A stretch of DNA of 64,000 bases from Corynebacterium sp. (GCA_030531005.1 JAUMTW010000002.1:62001-126000), one strand, 5' to 3'. Positions 1 through 9,700 are shown, numbered from the stretch's first letter. The notes: a model not told the origin generated them from the letters alone. Numbers and translations are program-made.

Positions 1-4
1 AGAA

Positions 5-44
5 GGGCCGTACCAGATTAATGTCTCGTACGGCCCCTTTTTCT
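5..44 (+). terminator. Rho-independent terminator of a gene left of the window
   Basis: A perfect 9-bp stem (5-13 with 28-36) is followed by CTTTTTC on the plus strand. It should end a plus-strand transcript that enters from outside the window. Positions 45-284 hold no gene, hairpin or promoter that I can support. Confidence 0.8.
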
Positions 45-284
45 TGTATCAGCCACCGCTAGCCCAACTATTGGGTGCAAAATCTTTGCCTGCGACGACA
101 ACGGCTGGCCCTAAGACGATCAAGATTACTCTCGTGAGTGAAGACGCTTGGAGGATCCACTTCGGCTGCTGGCTTTAAGGCGCCCGCCGCGGCAGAAATC
201 ACTTTCTAACAGGTCTCACGTTCACTGTTTTCGCCGCTGCCCACCATGTCCCAGAAATAACACCAGATAAAACCAGCCATAGCA

Positions 285-312
285 AAAGTGGCCCCCGATT
301 GGGAGCCACTTA
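285..312 (-). terminator. Terminator of the S10 operon after rpsQ
   Basis: A GC-rich hairpin (AAGTGGC 286-292 paired with GCCACTT 305-311, plus three inner C-G pairs) is followed by TTTTG on the minus strand. It lies just past the rpsQ stop, so the ribosomal operon ends at rpsQ and rplN is not in this unit. Confidence 0.8.
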
Positions 313-345
313 AAGCGGTAATGCGGATAAATCCGCGGCTTGAAA

Positions 346-627
346 CTACTTAGCCTTCTCGATGATCTCTACGAGACGGAAGTGCTTGTCCTTGGAAAGT
401 GGACGAGTCTCCTCGATGCGAACCAAGTCGCCGACGCCGGCGATCTCGTTCTCATCGTGTGCCTTTACCTTGGAATTGGTGCGGATGGTCTTACCGTACA
501 GCGGGTGCTGCTTACGGTCTTCCAGCTCGACAACGATGGTCTTTTGCATCTTGTCGGAAACCACATATCCGGTGCGAACCTTGCGCGCACCCTTTTCTTT
601 CTTAGTGTTCACGTTTGCCTCACTCAT
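346..627 (-). CDS. rpsQ: 30S ribosomal protein S17
   Basis: This 93-residue protein is the primary 16S rRNA-binding protein S17 of the small subunit. It carries the typical OB-fold start ([11 protein letters not shown]) and the [13 protein letters not shown] segment. The N-terminal lysine- and arginine-rich stretch is usual for actinobacteria. It is the last gene of the S10 operon, starting 2 nt after the rpmC stop and followed directly by a terminator. Confidence 0.98.
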   Translation of the reverse strand: MSEANVNTKKEKGARKVRTGYVVSDKMQKTIVVELEDRKQHPLYGKTIRTNSKVKAHDENEIAGVGDLVRIEETRPLSKDKHFRLVEIIEKAK

Positions 628-629
628 AA

Positions 630-860
630 TTAAGCCTCAGCTCCCGGAACCTCGGAAAGCCCGAGCTCACGCTCGCGAATAACAGTGTAAATGCGAGCAA
701 TTTCCTTCTTCACTTCCTTGGGGCGGCGGTTATTGGTCAACTGACCAGTAGCTGCCTGGAAACGGAGGTTGAAAAGCTCCTCCTTGGCATCAGCCAAGCG
801 AGTCTTCAACTCTTCGCCCGTCAAGGTACGAAGTTCGTGTGCAGGGGTACCATTAGCCAT
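630..860 (-). CDS. rpmC: 50S ribosomal protein L29
   Basis: L29 is a small helical protein near the peptide exit tunnel. The [10 protein letters not shown] and [16 protein letters not shown] segments are diagnostic. The 76-residue length is normal for corynebacteria. The start codon overlaps the rplP stop by one base (TAATG), which indicates translational coupling within the S10 operon. Confidence 0.98.
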   Translation of the reverse strand: MANGTPAHELRTLTGEELKTRLADAKEELFNLRFQAATGQLTNNRRPKEVKKEIARIYTVIRERELGLSEVPGAEA

Positions 861-1276
861 TAGAACTGGTCCTCCTTCTTAACAATACGCACCTTGCAAG
901 GAAGCTTCTGGCCGGCACGGCGCAGGGCTTCAAGAGCAACCTCTTCATTTGGGTAGCTCATTTCGAACAGAATGCGGCCCGGCTTCACGTTAGCAACCCA
1001 CTTTTCAACGGGGCCCTTACCGGAACCCATACGCACACCGAGTGGCTTCTGGGTCAACGGACGGTCCGGGAAGATGTTGATCCACACCTTGCCACCGCGC
1101 TTTACGTGGCGGTTGATGGCAATACGAGCGGATTCGATCTGACGGTTGGTGATGTAGGCGGGCTCAAGAGCCTGGATGCCGTAGTCACCGAAAGTAATGC
1201 GGTTACCGCCCTTAGAAACACCACGACGAGTCGGACGGTGCTGACGGCGGTACTTCACGCGCTTTGGGATAAGCAT
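860..1276 (-). CDS. rplP: 50S ribosomal protein L16
   Basis: L16 (138 residues) helps to form the A-site region of the large subunit. It starts [15 protein letters not shown] and contains the conserved [12 protein letters not shown] segment. It is full length, lies 2 nt after rpsC and overlaps rpmC by one base. Confidence 0.98.
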   Translation of the reverse strand: MLIPKRVKYRRQHRPTRRGVSKGGNRITFGDYGIQALEPAYITNRQIESARIAINRHVKRGGKVWINIFPDRPLTQKPLGVRMGSGKGPVEKWVANVKPGRILFEMSYPNEEVALEALRRAGQKLPCKVRIVKKEDQF

Positions 1277-1278
1277 AT

Positions 1279-2019
1279 TTAGCTCTCCTTCTTCTCAGCA
1301 CGCTGGCGACGCTGGCCACCCCGACGTGGTCGGGAGTTGCCACCGCGGCCACGGCGCTCTGCAGGGGCATTGATTTCGCTCTCGCGACGGCCACCCACAA
1401 CGTCACCCTTGTAGATCCACACCTTAACGCCAATGCGGCCGAAAGTGGTGTGAGCCTCATAGGTGCCGTAGTCGATCTCGGCACGCAGGGTGTGCAGTGG
1501 CACGCGGCCCTCGTGGTAACGCTCGGTGCGGGACATTTCCGCGCCACCCAAGCGACCGGAGCACATAACCTTAATACCCTTAACCTGTGGCTGACGCATT
1601 GCAGACTGAATAGCCTTGCGCATTGCGCGACGGAATGCCACACGGTTGGTGAGCTGCTCGGCAATAGACTGAGCAACGAGCTGTGCGTTTGCATCGATGT
1701 TCTTGACTTCCAAGATGTTCAATGCAACCTGCTTGCCGGTGAGCTTTTCGAGCTCACGACGCAGACGGTCAGCCTCGGAACCGCGACGACCAATCACAAT
1801 ACCTGGACGGGCAGTGTGAATATCGATGCGGACACGATCACGAGTGCGCTCGATGACGATGTCGGCGATGCCGGCACGGTCCAGGGTCTTTGCCAGGAAC
1901 TCGCGAATCTTAATGTCTTCAGCTACGTACTCGGCGTAATTCTTGTCGGCGTACCAGTGGGACTTCCAGTCGGAAGTAATGCCCAAACGTAGGCCGTGAG
2001 GATGGATTTTCTGGCCCAC
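1279..2019 (-). CDS. rpsC: 30S ribosomal protein S3
   Basis: S3 (246 residues) lines the mRNA entry site. It begins [13 protein letters not shown] and contains a KH domain (around residues 40-110, with [15 protein letters not shown]) and the C-terminal S3 domain. The arginine-, glycine- and glutamate-rich tail is typical of actinobacteria. The start overlaps the rplV stop by one base. Confidence 0.98.
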   Translation of the reverse strand: MGQKIHPHGLRLGITSDWKSHWYADKNYAEYVAEDIKIREFLAKTLDRAGIADIVIERTRDRVRIDIHTARPGIVIGRRGSEADRLRRELEKLTGKQVALNILEVKNIDANAQLVAQSIAEQLTNRVAFRRAMRKAIQSAMRQPQVKGIKVMCSGRLGGAEMSRTERYHEGRVPLHTLRAEIDYGTYEAHTTFGRIGVKVWIYKGDVVGGRRESEINAPAERRGRGGNSRPRRGGQRRQRAEKKES

Positions 2020-2381
2020 TACTTGGCCCCTTCCTGCTGGCTCTCTACAACCACGGTGATGTGGCTAGTGCGCTTACGGATCTGGAATGCTCGACCCTGC
2101 GCGCGGGGTTGGAATCGGCGCATGGTTGGTCCCTCGTCGGCGTAAGCCTCGGAGATGACCAGGGTGTTGCGATCCAGGCCGAAGTTGTTCTCAGCGTTAG
2201 CAGCTGCGGAGGCAACTACCTTAGCGACTGGCTCGGAAGCGCCCTGTGGAGCGTACTTCAAAATAGCCAGGGCTTCTTCAACCGACTTGCCGCGTACCAA
2301 ATCGATAACGCGACGGGCCTTGAAGGGAGTTACCCGGACGAAGCGCGCGGTTGCGCGTGCGGAGGTGATTGCTTCACTCAT
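2019..2381 (-). CDS. rplV: 50S ribosomal protein L22
   Basis: L22 (120 residues) has an extended loop that lines the exit tunnel. The [17 protein letters not shown] start and the [16 protein letters not shown] end match the family. No deletion is visible in the macrolide-relevant loop. It lies 3 nt after rpsS and overlaps rpsC by one base. Confidence 0.98.
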   Translation of the reverse strand: MSEAITSARATARFVRVTPFKARRVIDLVRGKSVEEALAILKYAPQGASEPVAKVVASAAANAENNFGLDRNTLVISEAYADEGPTMRRFQPRAQGRAFQIRKRTSHITVVVESQQEGAK

Positions 2382-2384
2382 CGC

Positions 2385-2663
2385 TTATCGACGTCCCTTC
2401 TTATCATCTTTTACGTGACCCTTAAAGGTCTTCGTTGGTGCAAATTCACCCAGCTTGTGGCCGACCATAGAGTCATCGACGAACACTGGAACGTGCTTAC
2501 GTCCATCGTGTACGGCGAAGGTGTGACCAATAAAATCTGGGAGAATGGTGGAACGGCGGGACCAAGTCTTGATTACTTGCTTTGTTCCCTTTTCGTTCTG
2601 AGCATCTACCTTTGCCAAGAGGTGCTCGTCGACGAATGGGCCTTTCTTTAGGCTTCGTGGCAT
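2385..2663 (-). CDS. rpsS: 30S ribosomal protein S19
   Basis: S19 (92 residues) sits in the 30S head next to S13. It begins [15 protein letters not shown] and contains the conserved [19 protein letters not shown] segment. It is full length and lies 13 nt after rplB in the operon. Confidence 0.98.
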   Translation of the reverse strand: MPRSLKKGPFVDEHLLAKVDAQNEKGTKQVIKTWSRRSTILPDFIGHTFAVHDGRKHVPVFVDDSMVGHKLGEFAPTKTFKGHVKDDKKGRR

Positions 2664-2676
2664 CGTTGCTTACCTC

Positions 2677-3519
2677 CTAGCGCTTCTTACTCTTGTTTGA
2701 ACGACGTCGCTGCACAATCATGCTGTTGCTGTAGCGGTTAGGGTTGCGGGTGCGACCCTCCTTCTTGCCCCAAGGGGATACTGGGTGACGACCACCGGAA
2801 GTCTTACCCTCACCACCACCATGTGGGTGATCCACTGGGTTCATAACAACACCACGTACGGTTGGGCGAACGCCCTTCCAACGCATACGTCCGGCCTTAC
2901 CCCAACGCACGTTGATCTGGTCTGCGTTACCGACTTCACCGACGGTAGCGCGGCAACGGATGTCAACGCGGCGAATTTCGGAGGAAGGCATACGCAGCAC
3001 TGCGTACTTACCGGCCTTACCCAGCAACTGAATAGAAGCGCCAGCGGAACGGGCTAGCTTAGCGCCAGCACCAGGCTTGAGCTCTACAGCGTGGATAACG
3101 GTACCAGCTGGGATATTGCGTAACGGCAGGTTGTTACCAACCTTGATGTCAGCATTAGCGCCGGATTCTACAATCTGACCCTGACGCAGACCCTTTGGTG
3201 CAATGATGTAGCGCTTCTCGCCATCTACATAGTGCAGCAAAGCAATGTTTGCGGTGCGGTTTGGATCGTACTCAATGTGTGCGACCTTCGCTGGAATGCC
3301 ATCTTTGTCATTGCGGCGGAAGTCGATTACACGGTACTGGCGCTTGTGTCCGCCACCCTTGTGGCGCACGGTAATGTGGCCGTGTACGTTACGGCCACCC
3401 TTCTTAGGAAGGGGACGCACCAAAGACTTTTCTGGGGTCGAGCGAGTGATCTCCTCAAACATCGACACAGAGCTTTGGCGGCGACCTGGGGTTGTCGGCT
3501 TGTACTTACGAATAGCCAT
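2677..3519 (-). CDS. rplB: 50S ribosomal protein L2
   Basis: L2 (280 residues) is needed for subunit association and peptidyl transfer. The [18 protein letters not shown] motif carries the conserved histidine near the peptidyl transferase centre. The basic tail ([10 protein letters not shown]) is usual. It lies 24 nt after rplW in the operon. Confidence 0.98.
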   Translation of the reverse strand: MAIRKYKPTTPGRRQSSVSMFEEITRSTPEKSLVRPLPKKGGRNVHGHITVRHKGGGHKRQYRVIDFRRNDKDGIPAKVAHIEYDPNRTANIALLHYVDGEKRYIIAPKGLRQGQIVESGANADIKVGNNLPLRNIPAGTVIHAVELKPGAGAKLARSAGASIQLLGKAGKYAVLRMPSSEIRRVDIRCRATVGEVGNADQINVRWGKAGRMRWKGVRPTVRGVVMNPVDHPHGGGEGKTSGGRHPVSPWGKKEGRTRNPNRYSNSMIVQRRRSNKSKKR

Positions 3520-3543
3520 AGTTTTTCCTTACCTCGACCCTTC

Positions 3544-3849
3544 TTATGCGGCAGATCCGCCGAAGATGTCGATTGCGTCGCTGCCCTCGGAGAGCGTTAC
3601 ATAAGCGCGCTTGGTAGCTTTGCGACGACCCCAACCAGTGCGGGAGCGCTTACGCTTGCCCTCACGGTTCAGGGTGTTCACGGAAGCAACCTTTACGCCG
3701 AAGATCTGCTCGATTGCGATCTTGATCTCAGTCTTGTTAGCAGTAGGAGCAACGAAGAAGGTGTAAGTGCCTTCCTCCATCAATCCATAAGCCTTCTCAG
3801 AGACGACCGGGGCGATAATAATGTCACGGGGATTGGCAATCTTTTCCAT
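3544..3849 (-). CDS. rplW: 50S ribosomal protein L23
   Basis: L23 (101 residues) forms the docking site for trigger factor and SRP at the tunnel exit. The [15 protein letters not shown] start and the [15 protein letters not shown] segment are typical. The start overlaps the rplD stop by one base (TAATG). Confidence 0.98.
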   Translation of the reverse strand: MEKIANPRDIIIAPVVSEKAYGLMEEGTYTFFVAPTANKTEIKIAIEQIFGVKVASVNTLNREGKRKRSRTGWGRRKATKRAYVTLSEGSDAIDIFGGSAA

Positions 3850-4502
3850 TACTTCTCCTCCTTGCCTTCGCCAGTTGCGGACGCGATGAAGGTAGACAGT
3901 GCCTCTACAGAGAAGACAACATCGTCAGCCTTGAGCACGTCATAGGTGTTCAACTGGTCGGCGAACAGTACGTGCACACCCTGCAGGTTGCGTGCGGATT
4001 GCTCCGCATTGAGGTCTTCGCGACCCACAACAACGAGTACATTCTTACGGTCAGTCAAGCGAGCCAAGAATGCCTTTGCGTCCTTAGTACGTGGAGACTG
4101 GCCCGGAACGAGCTCAGAAACAACATGGATGCGCTCGTGGCGAGCACGATCGGACAGTGCACCGTACAAAGCAGCCTTAATCATCTTCTTTGGGGTGCGC
4201 TGGGAGTAATCGCGTGGCTTTGGGCCATGCGCGATGCCACCGCCGGTGAAGTGCGGCGCACGAATCGAGCCCTGACGAGCGCGACCGGTGCCCTTCTGGC
4301 GGAATGGCTTACGTCCACCACCGCGGGTTTCGCCGCGGGTCTTGGTGGAGTGAGTACCCTGTCGCTTTGCGGCCAGCTGTGCGTTAACAACTTGGTGCAT
4401 CAAAGCGATGGATGCTTCACGGTCGAAGATAGCTGCAGGCAGCTCAACAGTGCCGTCTACAGTACCTTCGGCGGTGTGTACATCTAAGGTGAGGTTGGTC
4501 AT
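3849..4502 (-). CDS. rplD: 50S ribosomal protein L4
   Basis: L4 (217 residues) has a tunnel-lining loop, seen here as [18 protein letters not shown] and [13 protein letters not shown]. In E. coli, L4 represses its own operon. I see no evidence for or against this here. The start overlaps the rplC stop by four bases (ATGA). Confidence 0.98.
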   Translation of the reverse strand: MTNLTLDVHTAEGTVDGTVELPAAIFDREASIALMHQVVNAQLAAKRQGTHSTKTRGETRGGGRKPFRQKGTGRARQGSIRAPHFTGGGIAHGPKPRDYSQRTPKKMIKAALYGALSDRARHERIHVVSELVPGQSPRTKDAKAFLARLTDRKNVLVVVGREDLNAEQSARNLQGVHVLFADQLNTYDVLKADDVVFSVEALSTFIASATGEGKEEK

Positions 4503-5155
4503 GCGTGTGCACCACCCTTCACTGCAGTCTTAACGGTTACGACGCCGCCACGGTTGCCTGGAATGGCACCCTTGATCAAGATCAAGTTGGCGTCGGCGTC
4601 AATCTTCTGAACCTTGAGGTTCTGGGTGGTGACGCGCTCATTACCCATACGGCCAGCCATACGCTTGCCCTTGAAGATGCGACCTGGGGTAGCACAAGCG
4701 CCAATACCACCAACACGGCGGTGAGCAGCTTGGTTACCGTGGGACGCGCCCTGTCCAGCGAAGCCGTGGCGCTTCATGCCACCAGCAAAGCCTTTACCCT
4801 TCGAGGTGCCGGTAACATCAACAAACTTGATGCCATCGAAGATCTCTACGGTAACGTCTTGGCCGACCTCGTATGCCGATACATCGTCCATACGAATTTC
4901 GGTGACATAGCGGCGTGGGGTTACGCCAGCCTTCTTGAAGTGCCCAGCAGCAGGCTTGTTGGCCTTGCGTGGGTCGATTTCGCCATAAGCGATTTGGATA
5001 GCGCTATAGCCATCGGTTTCTACGGTGCGAATCTGGGTCACAACGCATGGACCAGCTTCAACGACGGTCACGGGGATAACCCGGTTGTCCTCGTCGAAGA
5101 TCTGAGTCATGCCGAGCTTGGTGCCCAGAATGCCCTTGATCTCAGTTTCACTCAT
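4499..5155 (-). CDS. rplC: 50S ribosomal protein L3
   Basis: L3 (218 residues) nucleates 23S rRNA folding. It contains [15 protein letters not shown] near the start and the [20 protein letters not shown] segment that reaches towards the peptidyl transferase centre. It follows rpsJ by 29 nt and overlaps rplD by four bases. Confidence 0.98.
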   Translation of the reverse strand: MSETEIKGILGTKLGMTQIFDEDNRVIPVTVVEAGPCVVTQIRTVETDGYSAIQIAYGEIDPRKANKPAAGHFKKAGVTPRRYVTEIRMDDVSAYEVGQDVTVEIFDGIKFVDVTGTSKGKGFAGGMKRHGFAGQGASHGNQAAHRRVGGIGACATPGRIFKGKRMAGRMGNERVTTQNLKVQKIDADANLILIKGAIPGNRGGVVTVKTAVKGGAHA

Positions 5156-5184
5156 TACTTATTCTCCGGTACAAAAATTTTCGA

Positions 5185-5490
5185 TCACTGGATGTTTACA
5201 TCAACGCTTGCCGGCAGATCGATGCGCATAAGAGCGTCAACGGTCTTTGGCGTTGGATCGAGGATATCGATCAAGCGCTTATGAGTACGCATCTCGAAGT
5301 GCTCGCGAGAATCCTTGTACTTATGTGGAGAACGAATAACGGCATATACGTTCTTTTCGGTTGGCAACGGTACTGGGCCGACCACACGTGCCCCGGTACG
5401 GGTCACAGTTTCAACAATCTTGCGTGCAGACGCATCGATTGCCTCGTGATCATAGGCCTTCAGCCGAATGCGGATCTTTTGTCCCGCCAC
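5185..5490 (-). CDS. rpsJ: 30S ribosomal protein S10 / NusE
   Basis: S10 (101 residues) is a 30S head protein and, as NusE, part of the antitermination complex with NusB. I chose the GTG at 5490, which gives the family start [19 protein letters not shown]. It has a strong ribosome binding site (AGGAAGAGGA, about 7 nt upstream). An in-frame upstream ATG at 5517 would add nine residues absent from the family. It is the first gene of the S10 operon. Confidence 0.97.
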   Translation of the reverse strand: MAGQKIRIRLKAYDHEAIDASARKIVETVTRTGARVVGPVPLPTEKNVYAVIRSPHKYKDSREHFEMRTHKRLIDILDPTPKTVDALMRIDLPASVDVNIQ

Positions 5491-5941
5491 GCTTATCCTC
5501 TTCCTCGCTTGTCCCACATCCTTGGATTGGTGGGAATCGCTTCAATTACTCTCTATAAACATTGTCCAGACCCCCAAAGGCGTGGCACACCACCAGTATG
5601 TTAATGAACACCACGGGCTTTACCCTGTATTCTGTCATGCTTCAGTAAGTTGAAGCCGGAAGGGGACGTTACGACGAAGCGTGACCCTTACGTACTGCCG
5701 CTGTTAATTTGCCATGCCCCTTTGGATCCGGTCCTAGCCTTATAGGGGCTAGTACCCTGAAAGGGTGTCATGATTACTTCATCAGCCACACACCCGAAAG
5801 CGCGAGCCTGTCAAAGCAACCCTTGTATTCAATCACATCCTGCGATTACATGCAAGTTTCTCACTACGTGACAGCGCACACGTTATTTTTCCTGTATGGT
5901 TGACGGCGTCCATATAGTAGAAATCTGAGAGGAACATTTTC
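5491..5941. promoter_or_regulatory. Divergent regulatory region between rpsJ and the Asp23 operon
   Basis: This 451-bp gap has no supportable gene. It must hold the promoters for the S10 operon (left) and the Asp23 operon (right), but no clear -35/-10 pair is visible for either. It contains small hairpins: GCTTCA/TGAAGC (5639-5656), CTAGCC/GGCTAG (5734-5752) and ACCCT-gaa-AGGGT (5754-5766). It also holds the TGTCCAGAC element shared with the rpsL leader (5557-5571). Confidence 0.5.
5557..5571 (-). promoter_or_regulatory. Leader element shared by the rpsJ and rpsL operons
   Basis: On the minus strand this reads GTCTGGACAATGTTT. The leader of rpsL has GTCTGGACACTATTT (14243-14257), a match at 13 of 15 bases. 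It lies 67 nt upstream of the rpsJ start codon but only 19 nt upstream of rpsL. Its role is unknown. A shared regulator site or an mRNA element is an inference. Confidence 0.35.
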
Positions 5942-6394
5942 ATGGCTGAAAATGAAGTAAAGAATAACGAAGAAAACCAGAACCCAGAAGGTGGCCGCAC
6001 CATCATCGAAGACAACGTTGTTGGCAAGATTGCCGGCGTTGCCGCCCGTGAGGTTTCCGGCGTACACGCTCTCGGTGGCGGTGCTGCACGCATGGTTGGC
6101 GCCCTGCGCGACTCTATCCCAGGCTCCCGCACCAACCTGCAACAGGGCGTTGAGGTTGAGGTCGGCGAGCGTCAGGCTGCCGTCGACATTGCTATCGTTG
6201 CCGAATATGGCGTAGCTATTCATCAGCTAGCCGAGGCTATCCGCGAGAACATCACCTCTGCTATCGAGCGCATGACCGGCCTCGAGGTTTCCGAAGTAAA
6301 CGTAACCGTCCACGATGTTCACTTCGAGTTCGAAAACGACGACGACGAAGAAAACAACGAGGACCAGCAGGCTCTGCCTTCCCGCGTGCAATAA
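5942..6394 (+). CDS. Asp23/Gls24 family envelope stress response protein
   Basis: This 150-residue protein has a full Asp23 domain at about residues 19-125: GRTIIEDNVVGKIAGVAARE at the start, then the VEVEVGERQAAVDIAIVAEYG core and a VNVTVHDVHF end. The N- and C-terminal ends are acidic and probably disordered. Family members are abundant membrane-associated proteins linked to alkaline or envelope stress in Gram-positives, held at the membrane by AmaP. A good ribosome binding site (GAGAGGAA) precedes the ATG. It leads a tightly packed six-gene operon. Confidence 0.9.
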   Translation: MAENEVKNNEENQNPEGGRTIIEDNVVGKIAGVAAREVSGVHALGGGAARMVGALRDSIPGSRTNLQQGVEVEVGERQAAVDIAIVAEYGVAIHQLAEAIRENITSAIERMTGLEVSEVNVTVHDVHFEFENDDDEENNEDQQALPSRVQ

Positions 6395-6690
6395 TGTTTC
6401 GCCTTCCACAACCAGCCGCTGCGCAGCTTGAACAAGCTCTGCTAGAAATTCCTGGCATCTCTGGGCTGCACAGCGGGAGGTTCGGCGAAGTCGCACTTTT
6501 GTACGCCAATTCTCGCATTCCAGGCATTCGTATTGATGATGATTGCCTAGAAGTACACGTGATCGCAGAGTTCGGGGTTGATTACCAAGAACTCGCCAAC
6601 AGTGTGCGCGAGGTTGTGCATGCTCAGGACGAAGTTCCGGGGCATGTACAAGTAGACGTATTTATTGCGGATCTCGTCGAATCCGAATAG
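6394..6690 (+). CDS. Short Asp23-like protein
   Basis: This 98-residue protein is not a full Asp23 domain. It keeps the same pattern in short form: GISGLHSGRFGEVALLY, then a strand segment LEVHVIAEFGVDYQELA and a VQVDVFIADLV end. The start overlaps the preceding stop by one base (TAATG). I infer that it is a partner of the first Asp23 protein. No transmembrane segment or enzyme motif is visible. Confidence 0.65.
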   Translation: MFRLPQPAAAQLEQALLEIPGISGLHSGRFGEVALLYANSRIPGIRIDDDCLEVHVIAEFGVDYQELANSVREVVHAQDEVPGHVQVDVFIADLVESE

Positions 6691-6703
6691 AGAAAGAATA
6701 ATC

Positions 6704-6895
6704 ATGCCAAACAACACAGTTCTTGGCGCCATTATCGGTGCAGTTGTTGCCTTTGCCATTATTTTAGGCGGCTTCACCGGATTGCTCTGGCTGCTGCTCC
6801 TGACTGCAGTTGGTGGACTTATTGGCGCACAAAGCGATGGCAGCGTTGACCTGTCTAAGGTCTTCGATAGCTTCCGCTCCGGAGGCCGCGGTTAA
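6704..6895 (+). CDS. Small DUF2273-like membrane protein
   Basis: This 63-residue protein is mostly hydrophobic from residue 5 to 41 (two closely spaced helices) with a short polar tail. It matches the small integral membrane proteins (DUF2273 type) that accompany Asp23 genes. I chose the ATG at 6704 because AGAAAG lies just upstream. An upstream start at 6665 would add a polar stretch running over the end of the previous gene. Confidence 0.7.
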   Translation: MPNNTVLGAIIGAVVAFAIILGGFTGLLWLLLLTAVGGLIGAQSDGSVDLSKVFDSFRSGGRG

Positions 6896-7782
6896 TGGCA
6901 GAACTCACGCTCAATATCAGCGAGAAAGCACTCGCGACGATTACCGCCGCAGCTATTGACTCCGTTGCCGGTACGGTGCGGGTAAGTAGGCGTGCGAGTC
7001 GAGATTTGCCGCGCGTCGATGTTCAGCTCAACCCGGAGTCGCACGCTGCGAGCGTTGAAGTCTTTATTGGAGTACAGTGGCCTTCCCCTGTCTCTGAGGT
7101 AACCCAAGCTGTGGTGGACACTGTGACCACCTGGCTCGACTCCTTTGCCGGAGTCACTGCCAAGAAGGTCACCGTCGTCGTCGATGAGATCGTCCGCGGC
7201 AATCGCGTACTTTCTTCACATGCGACCCAGGCCCCGATCACCATTGAGGCTAGCGCCCCACAGCATGCTCCAGTACAAGTATCTGCACCTGCGGATGCCG
7301 ATTGGAAGCGCCTCCGCAAGGTGACGACGACGCCAACTGCGTTTTCTAAGGATGCACAACCGGTTCGCGTCACTCGTTCTGCAACTGGCAAGGTATTGCC
7401 AGTACGCCGTCGCGATATCGGACAGTTTGCTCGCGAACCCGAGGTACGCAAGCGCCGAAGCCCGGTGCCAAAGGTCGGGGTTTTGGGTACTCCTGATTGG
7501 AAGTACACCGCCTCCCCATATATCGTGGCATCCCCATACTCCCAGCGTATGAAGCCAGTGCGGGTGCATTCTCGTATGGTCGCCGCGAATCCTCGCGTAC
7601 TGCGCAACCAGTGGTCGCGACCAACGTGGGAGCCTAAGGCCCGCCCACTTGAGGTACGGAAAGCTTACGCCCGTCCCGTTCAGGTTCGGGAGGTTGCTGC
7701 TCCACGCCCTAAGCCATTAGAGCAAATCTATATTCGCCCGGTCACCGCGCAGCAATTGGGAAGGGAGCAAAACTATGCCTAA
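6895..7782 (+). CDS. Asp23-like protein with long basic tail
   Basis: Residues 1-105 of this 295-residue protein resemble an Asp23 domain (AELTLNISEKALATITAAAI, then VEVFIGVQWPSPVSEVTQAV and KVTVVVDEIVRGN). Residues 110-295 are rich in Arg, Lys, Pro and Val with short repeats such as ARPVQVREV and ARPLEVRKAY, and look disordered. The strong positive charge contrasts with the acidic first Asp23 protein, so the two could interact electrostatically (inference). The start overlaps the previous stop by one base. Confidence 0.65.
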   Translation: MAELTLNISEKALATITAAAIDSVAGTVRVSRRASRDLPRVDVQLNPESHAASVEVFIGVQWPSPVSEVTQAVVDTVTTWLDSFAGVTAKKVTVVVDEIVRGNRVLSSHATQAPITIEASAPQHAPVQVSAPADADWKRLRKVTTTPTAFSKDAQPVRVTRSATGKVLPVRRRDIGQFAREPEVRKRRSPVPKVGVLGTPDWKYTASPYIVASPYSQRMKPVRVHSRMVAANPRVLRNQWSRPTWEPKARPLEVRKAYARPVQVREVAAPRPKPLEQIYIRPVTAQQLGREQNYA

Positions 7783-8332
7783 TACCCAACGCGATAAGTT
7801 ACGCGCCCGCCCCGCCGCACGCGCTGCCACCATGTGCATTGGATTGCTCATCCTCGCCATTGGCGTCGTAGCCGCCCGCGAGCAGTGGTACGTCAATCGG
7901 GACGATAATGACGCCCAGCCCTGGATCACCCCGGCGTTGGACTTCATTGGTGATGCCACGTACCAAGACTGGATGATGCCCGTCGGCTTCGTGGTTGCCT
8001 TCATTGGCCTGATCTTCCTGATCATAGCTGTGCGCAACCGTCGGGTGACTCACCTAGCCTTAGCAAATAAGGCTAATGATGACCTGATCTGGTTTGCACG
8101 TCCCCTAGACATTGCACGCTTGTGTACTGCCAGTGTGCAGGATGTCCCGGGTGTAGAAAAGGCACAGACCAATGTAAATAAGAAGGCTAAAAAGATCGTG
8201 GTTCACGTAACCCCGACCGTGGATGGCCAGCTCTCCACCGTGGAAGAAGACGTGCGTCAAGCACTTTTGCCAATCGCACAGCGTCTCCCGGAGGAACCGA
8301 AGATTAAGATCGTAGCAAGGAGGACTGCATGA
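7775..8332 (+). CDS. DUF6286-like membrane protein
   Basis: This 185-residue protein has two predicted membrane helices (about residues 18-36 and 68-90) around an extracytoplasmic loop. A soluble C-terminal domain follows (residues 100-185, with RLCTASVQDVPGVEKAQTNV and KKIVVHVTPTVDG). The pattern fits the DUF6286 proteins of actinobacterial Asp23 operons. It overlaps the upstream gene by 8 bases and the downstream gene by 4, so translation is probably coupled. The function is unknown. Confidence 0.7.
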   Translation: MPNTQRDKLRARPAARAATMCIGLLILAIGVVAAREQWYVNRDDNDAQPWITPALDFIGDATYQDWMMPVGFVVAFIGLIFLIIAVRNRRVTHLALANKANDDLIWFARPLDIARLCTASVQDVPGVEKAQTNVNKKAKKIVVHVTPTVDGQLSTVEEDVRQALLPIAQRLPEEPKIKIVARRTA

Positions 8333-8877
8333 AAACCTCAACAAAGGTTTGGGATCGCATTGCCTGCTGCATTTTCGGTCTACTCTTGCTCACAGGTGGC
8401 CTCTGGGCGGCTTTGTTCTACTTTGATATTCCATGGTTACAGGACAATGCCAACCTCGCCGATCTTGTGGACTTAAATGTCTTACACGATATCGATCCAG
8501 AAAATAGTGGCTACCAGCTCACACTTGCTGCAGTCGCCATTATTGGCATTGCCTGGGGCCTGCACTTCCTCTGGGCAAACCTGCGTCCGAACCGCGTGCG
8601 CCGTGTGCCAATTATTGAAGGTAACGGCACTGTGGGCCTTAACGACGTGGCGGATATGGTAGCTAGCGACCTTGCAGAGGTCGATGGTGTAATCAGTACC
8701 CGCGTCAAGGTTTTCGCTGACTCAGGCGAACGTATTGCCCGGATCAACATCACGACCGCCGCTTATGCGCTGTCCACCTTGGACCACGCCGTGCAGCAAG
8801 CGGAACGGGATTTTCGGGCAGCACTACCTGAGGTAGACTTTTCTACCGAATACGTATTGCAAGTATCGCAACCATAA
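8329..8877 (+). CDS. AmaP-like Asp23 membrane anchor protein
   Basis: This 182-residue protein has two predicted membrane helices (about residues 11-30 and 66-85) and a C-terminal cytoplasmic domain with Asp23-like strand patterns (GVISTRVKVFADSGERIARI). It matches the alkaline shock response membrane anchor AmaP, which holds Asp23 at the membrane in Staphylococcus. It is the last gene of the operon and is followed by a terminator. Confidence 0.7.
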   Translation: MKTSTKVWDRIACCIFGLLLLTGGLWAALFYFDIPWLQDNANLADLVDLNVLHDIDPENSGYQLTLAAVAIIGIAWGLHFLWANLRPNRVRRVPIIEGNGTVGLNDVADMVASDLAEVDGVISTRVKVFADSGERIARINITTAAYALSTLDHAVQQAERDFRAALPEVDFSTEYVLQVSQP

Positions 8878-8912
8878 GAATGCATATTCCTAGGAATTGC
8901 CCATATGGAATA

Positions 8913-8949
8913 GACGCCCTGAAGGTTTTCCTCCAGGGCGTCTTTTTTC
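8913..8949 (+). terminator. Terminator of the Asp23 operon
   Basis: GACGCCCTG (8913-8921) pairs with CAGGGCGTC (8934-8942) and is followed by TTTTTT. It lies 36 nt after the last gene of the operon. Confidence 0.92.
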
Positions 8950-9650
8950 TCTTGTCGTATTTCAATTCGATACCACGCCATCCAGCCGACTACAGTTATT
9001 ACAATACAGTCAGCGATTATGCCAGTCATCGATGCTGGAACGTTGCCCCTTATATGTAGGAATTACAAGCCGAGCAATGGGGCTTAGGCGTTGGTCTTCT
9101 TCAGCTATGGATGACTGTAGGTGTTGCTATGCATCAGTAAAGACCGCACCCAACCACCACACGAACTTTTGCAGCATTCCAGCTCCACAGAGGTCCCAGG
9201 TTCGCGGCGGGTGATTTCCATAACTAGAGTGCGCCATCCCATTGCAATTAGCAGGCTTGGCTGTATACACCGCGAGTTAAGAAGAGTAAGCAATAATGCT
9301 TCCTGCAAGCCGGATTTCTCGTCTCAAGGTTAGATTTAGCAATGCGTACACCTAAAAAAATGAGGGGAAAGTGCATCAACGTTGCAGGCGCTGCCTCAGC
9401 CGGACTCAGGGCATTACCTTGAAGCAGTACCGGGGACATCGGCCTGATGAGGTACCCTTTGACTCAAAATAGGCCCGCACTACTTGTTGTAGGCCGCCCA
9501 TTCTAAGGAACCTTCTGGGTAGAGGTTTGATAGACGTGTGATTGATAATACCCAGCCAAAGAGATTACACCTCACCACTCACCTATGTGTGGCTGTGGCC
9601 CCACACTCATCCATTGCCTGTGATATTGCCGGTTACGTCTTGAAATGCGA
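8950..9650. other. Gene-poor stretch, no supportable gene
   Basis: No intact gene, RNA gene or promoter can be supported in these 700 bp. Short coding-looking runs occur on the minus strand in different frames, for example MTGIIADCIVITVVGWMAWY from 9029 downward and RREPGTSVELECCKSS near 9150-9200. They are broken by stops. They may be relics of a lost gene that I cannot identify. Confidence 0.4.
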
Positions 9651-9676
9651 ATAACCCACCCCGAAGGGTGGGTTAT
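9651..9676 (-). terminator. Terminator of tuf with a UUCG loop
   Basis: A perfect 11-bp stem (9651-9661 with 9666-9676) closes a TTCG loop when read on the minus strand. The downstream T-run is weak (attcgcattt), so termination may be partial or the hairpin may also protect the 3' end. It lies 24 nt past the tuf stop codon. Confidence 0.75.
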
Positions 9677-9700
9677 CAAAAGCTCTAGCCTCAGTAGCTA

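Noticed and set aside
8763..9029. 88-codon minus-strand frame
   Set aside because: It crosses the Asp23 operon terminator and enters the AmaP-like gene antisense. Only its first part looks coding, and it may be a relic.
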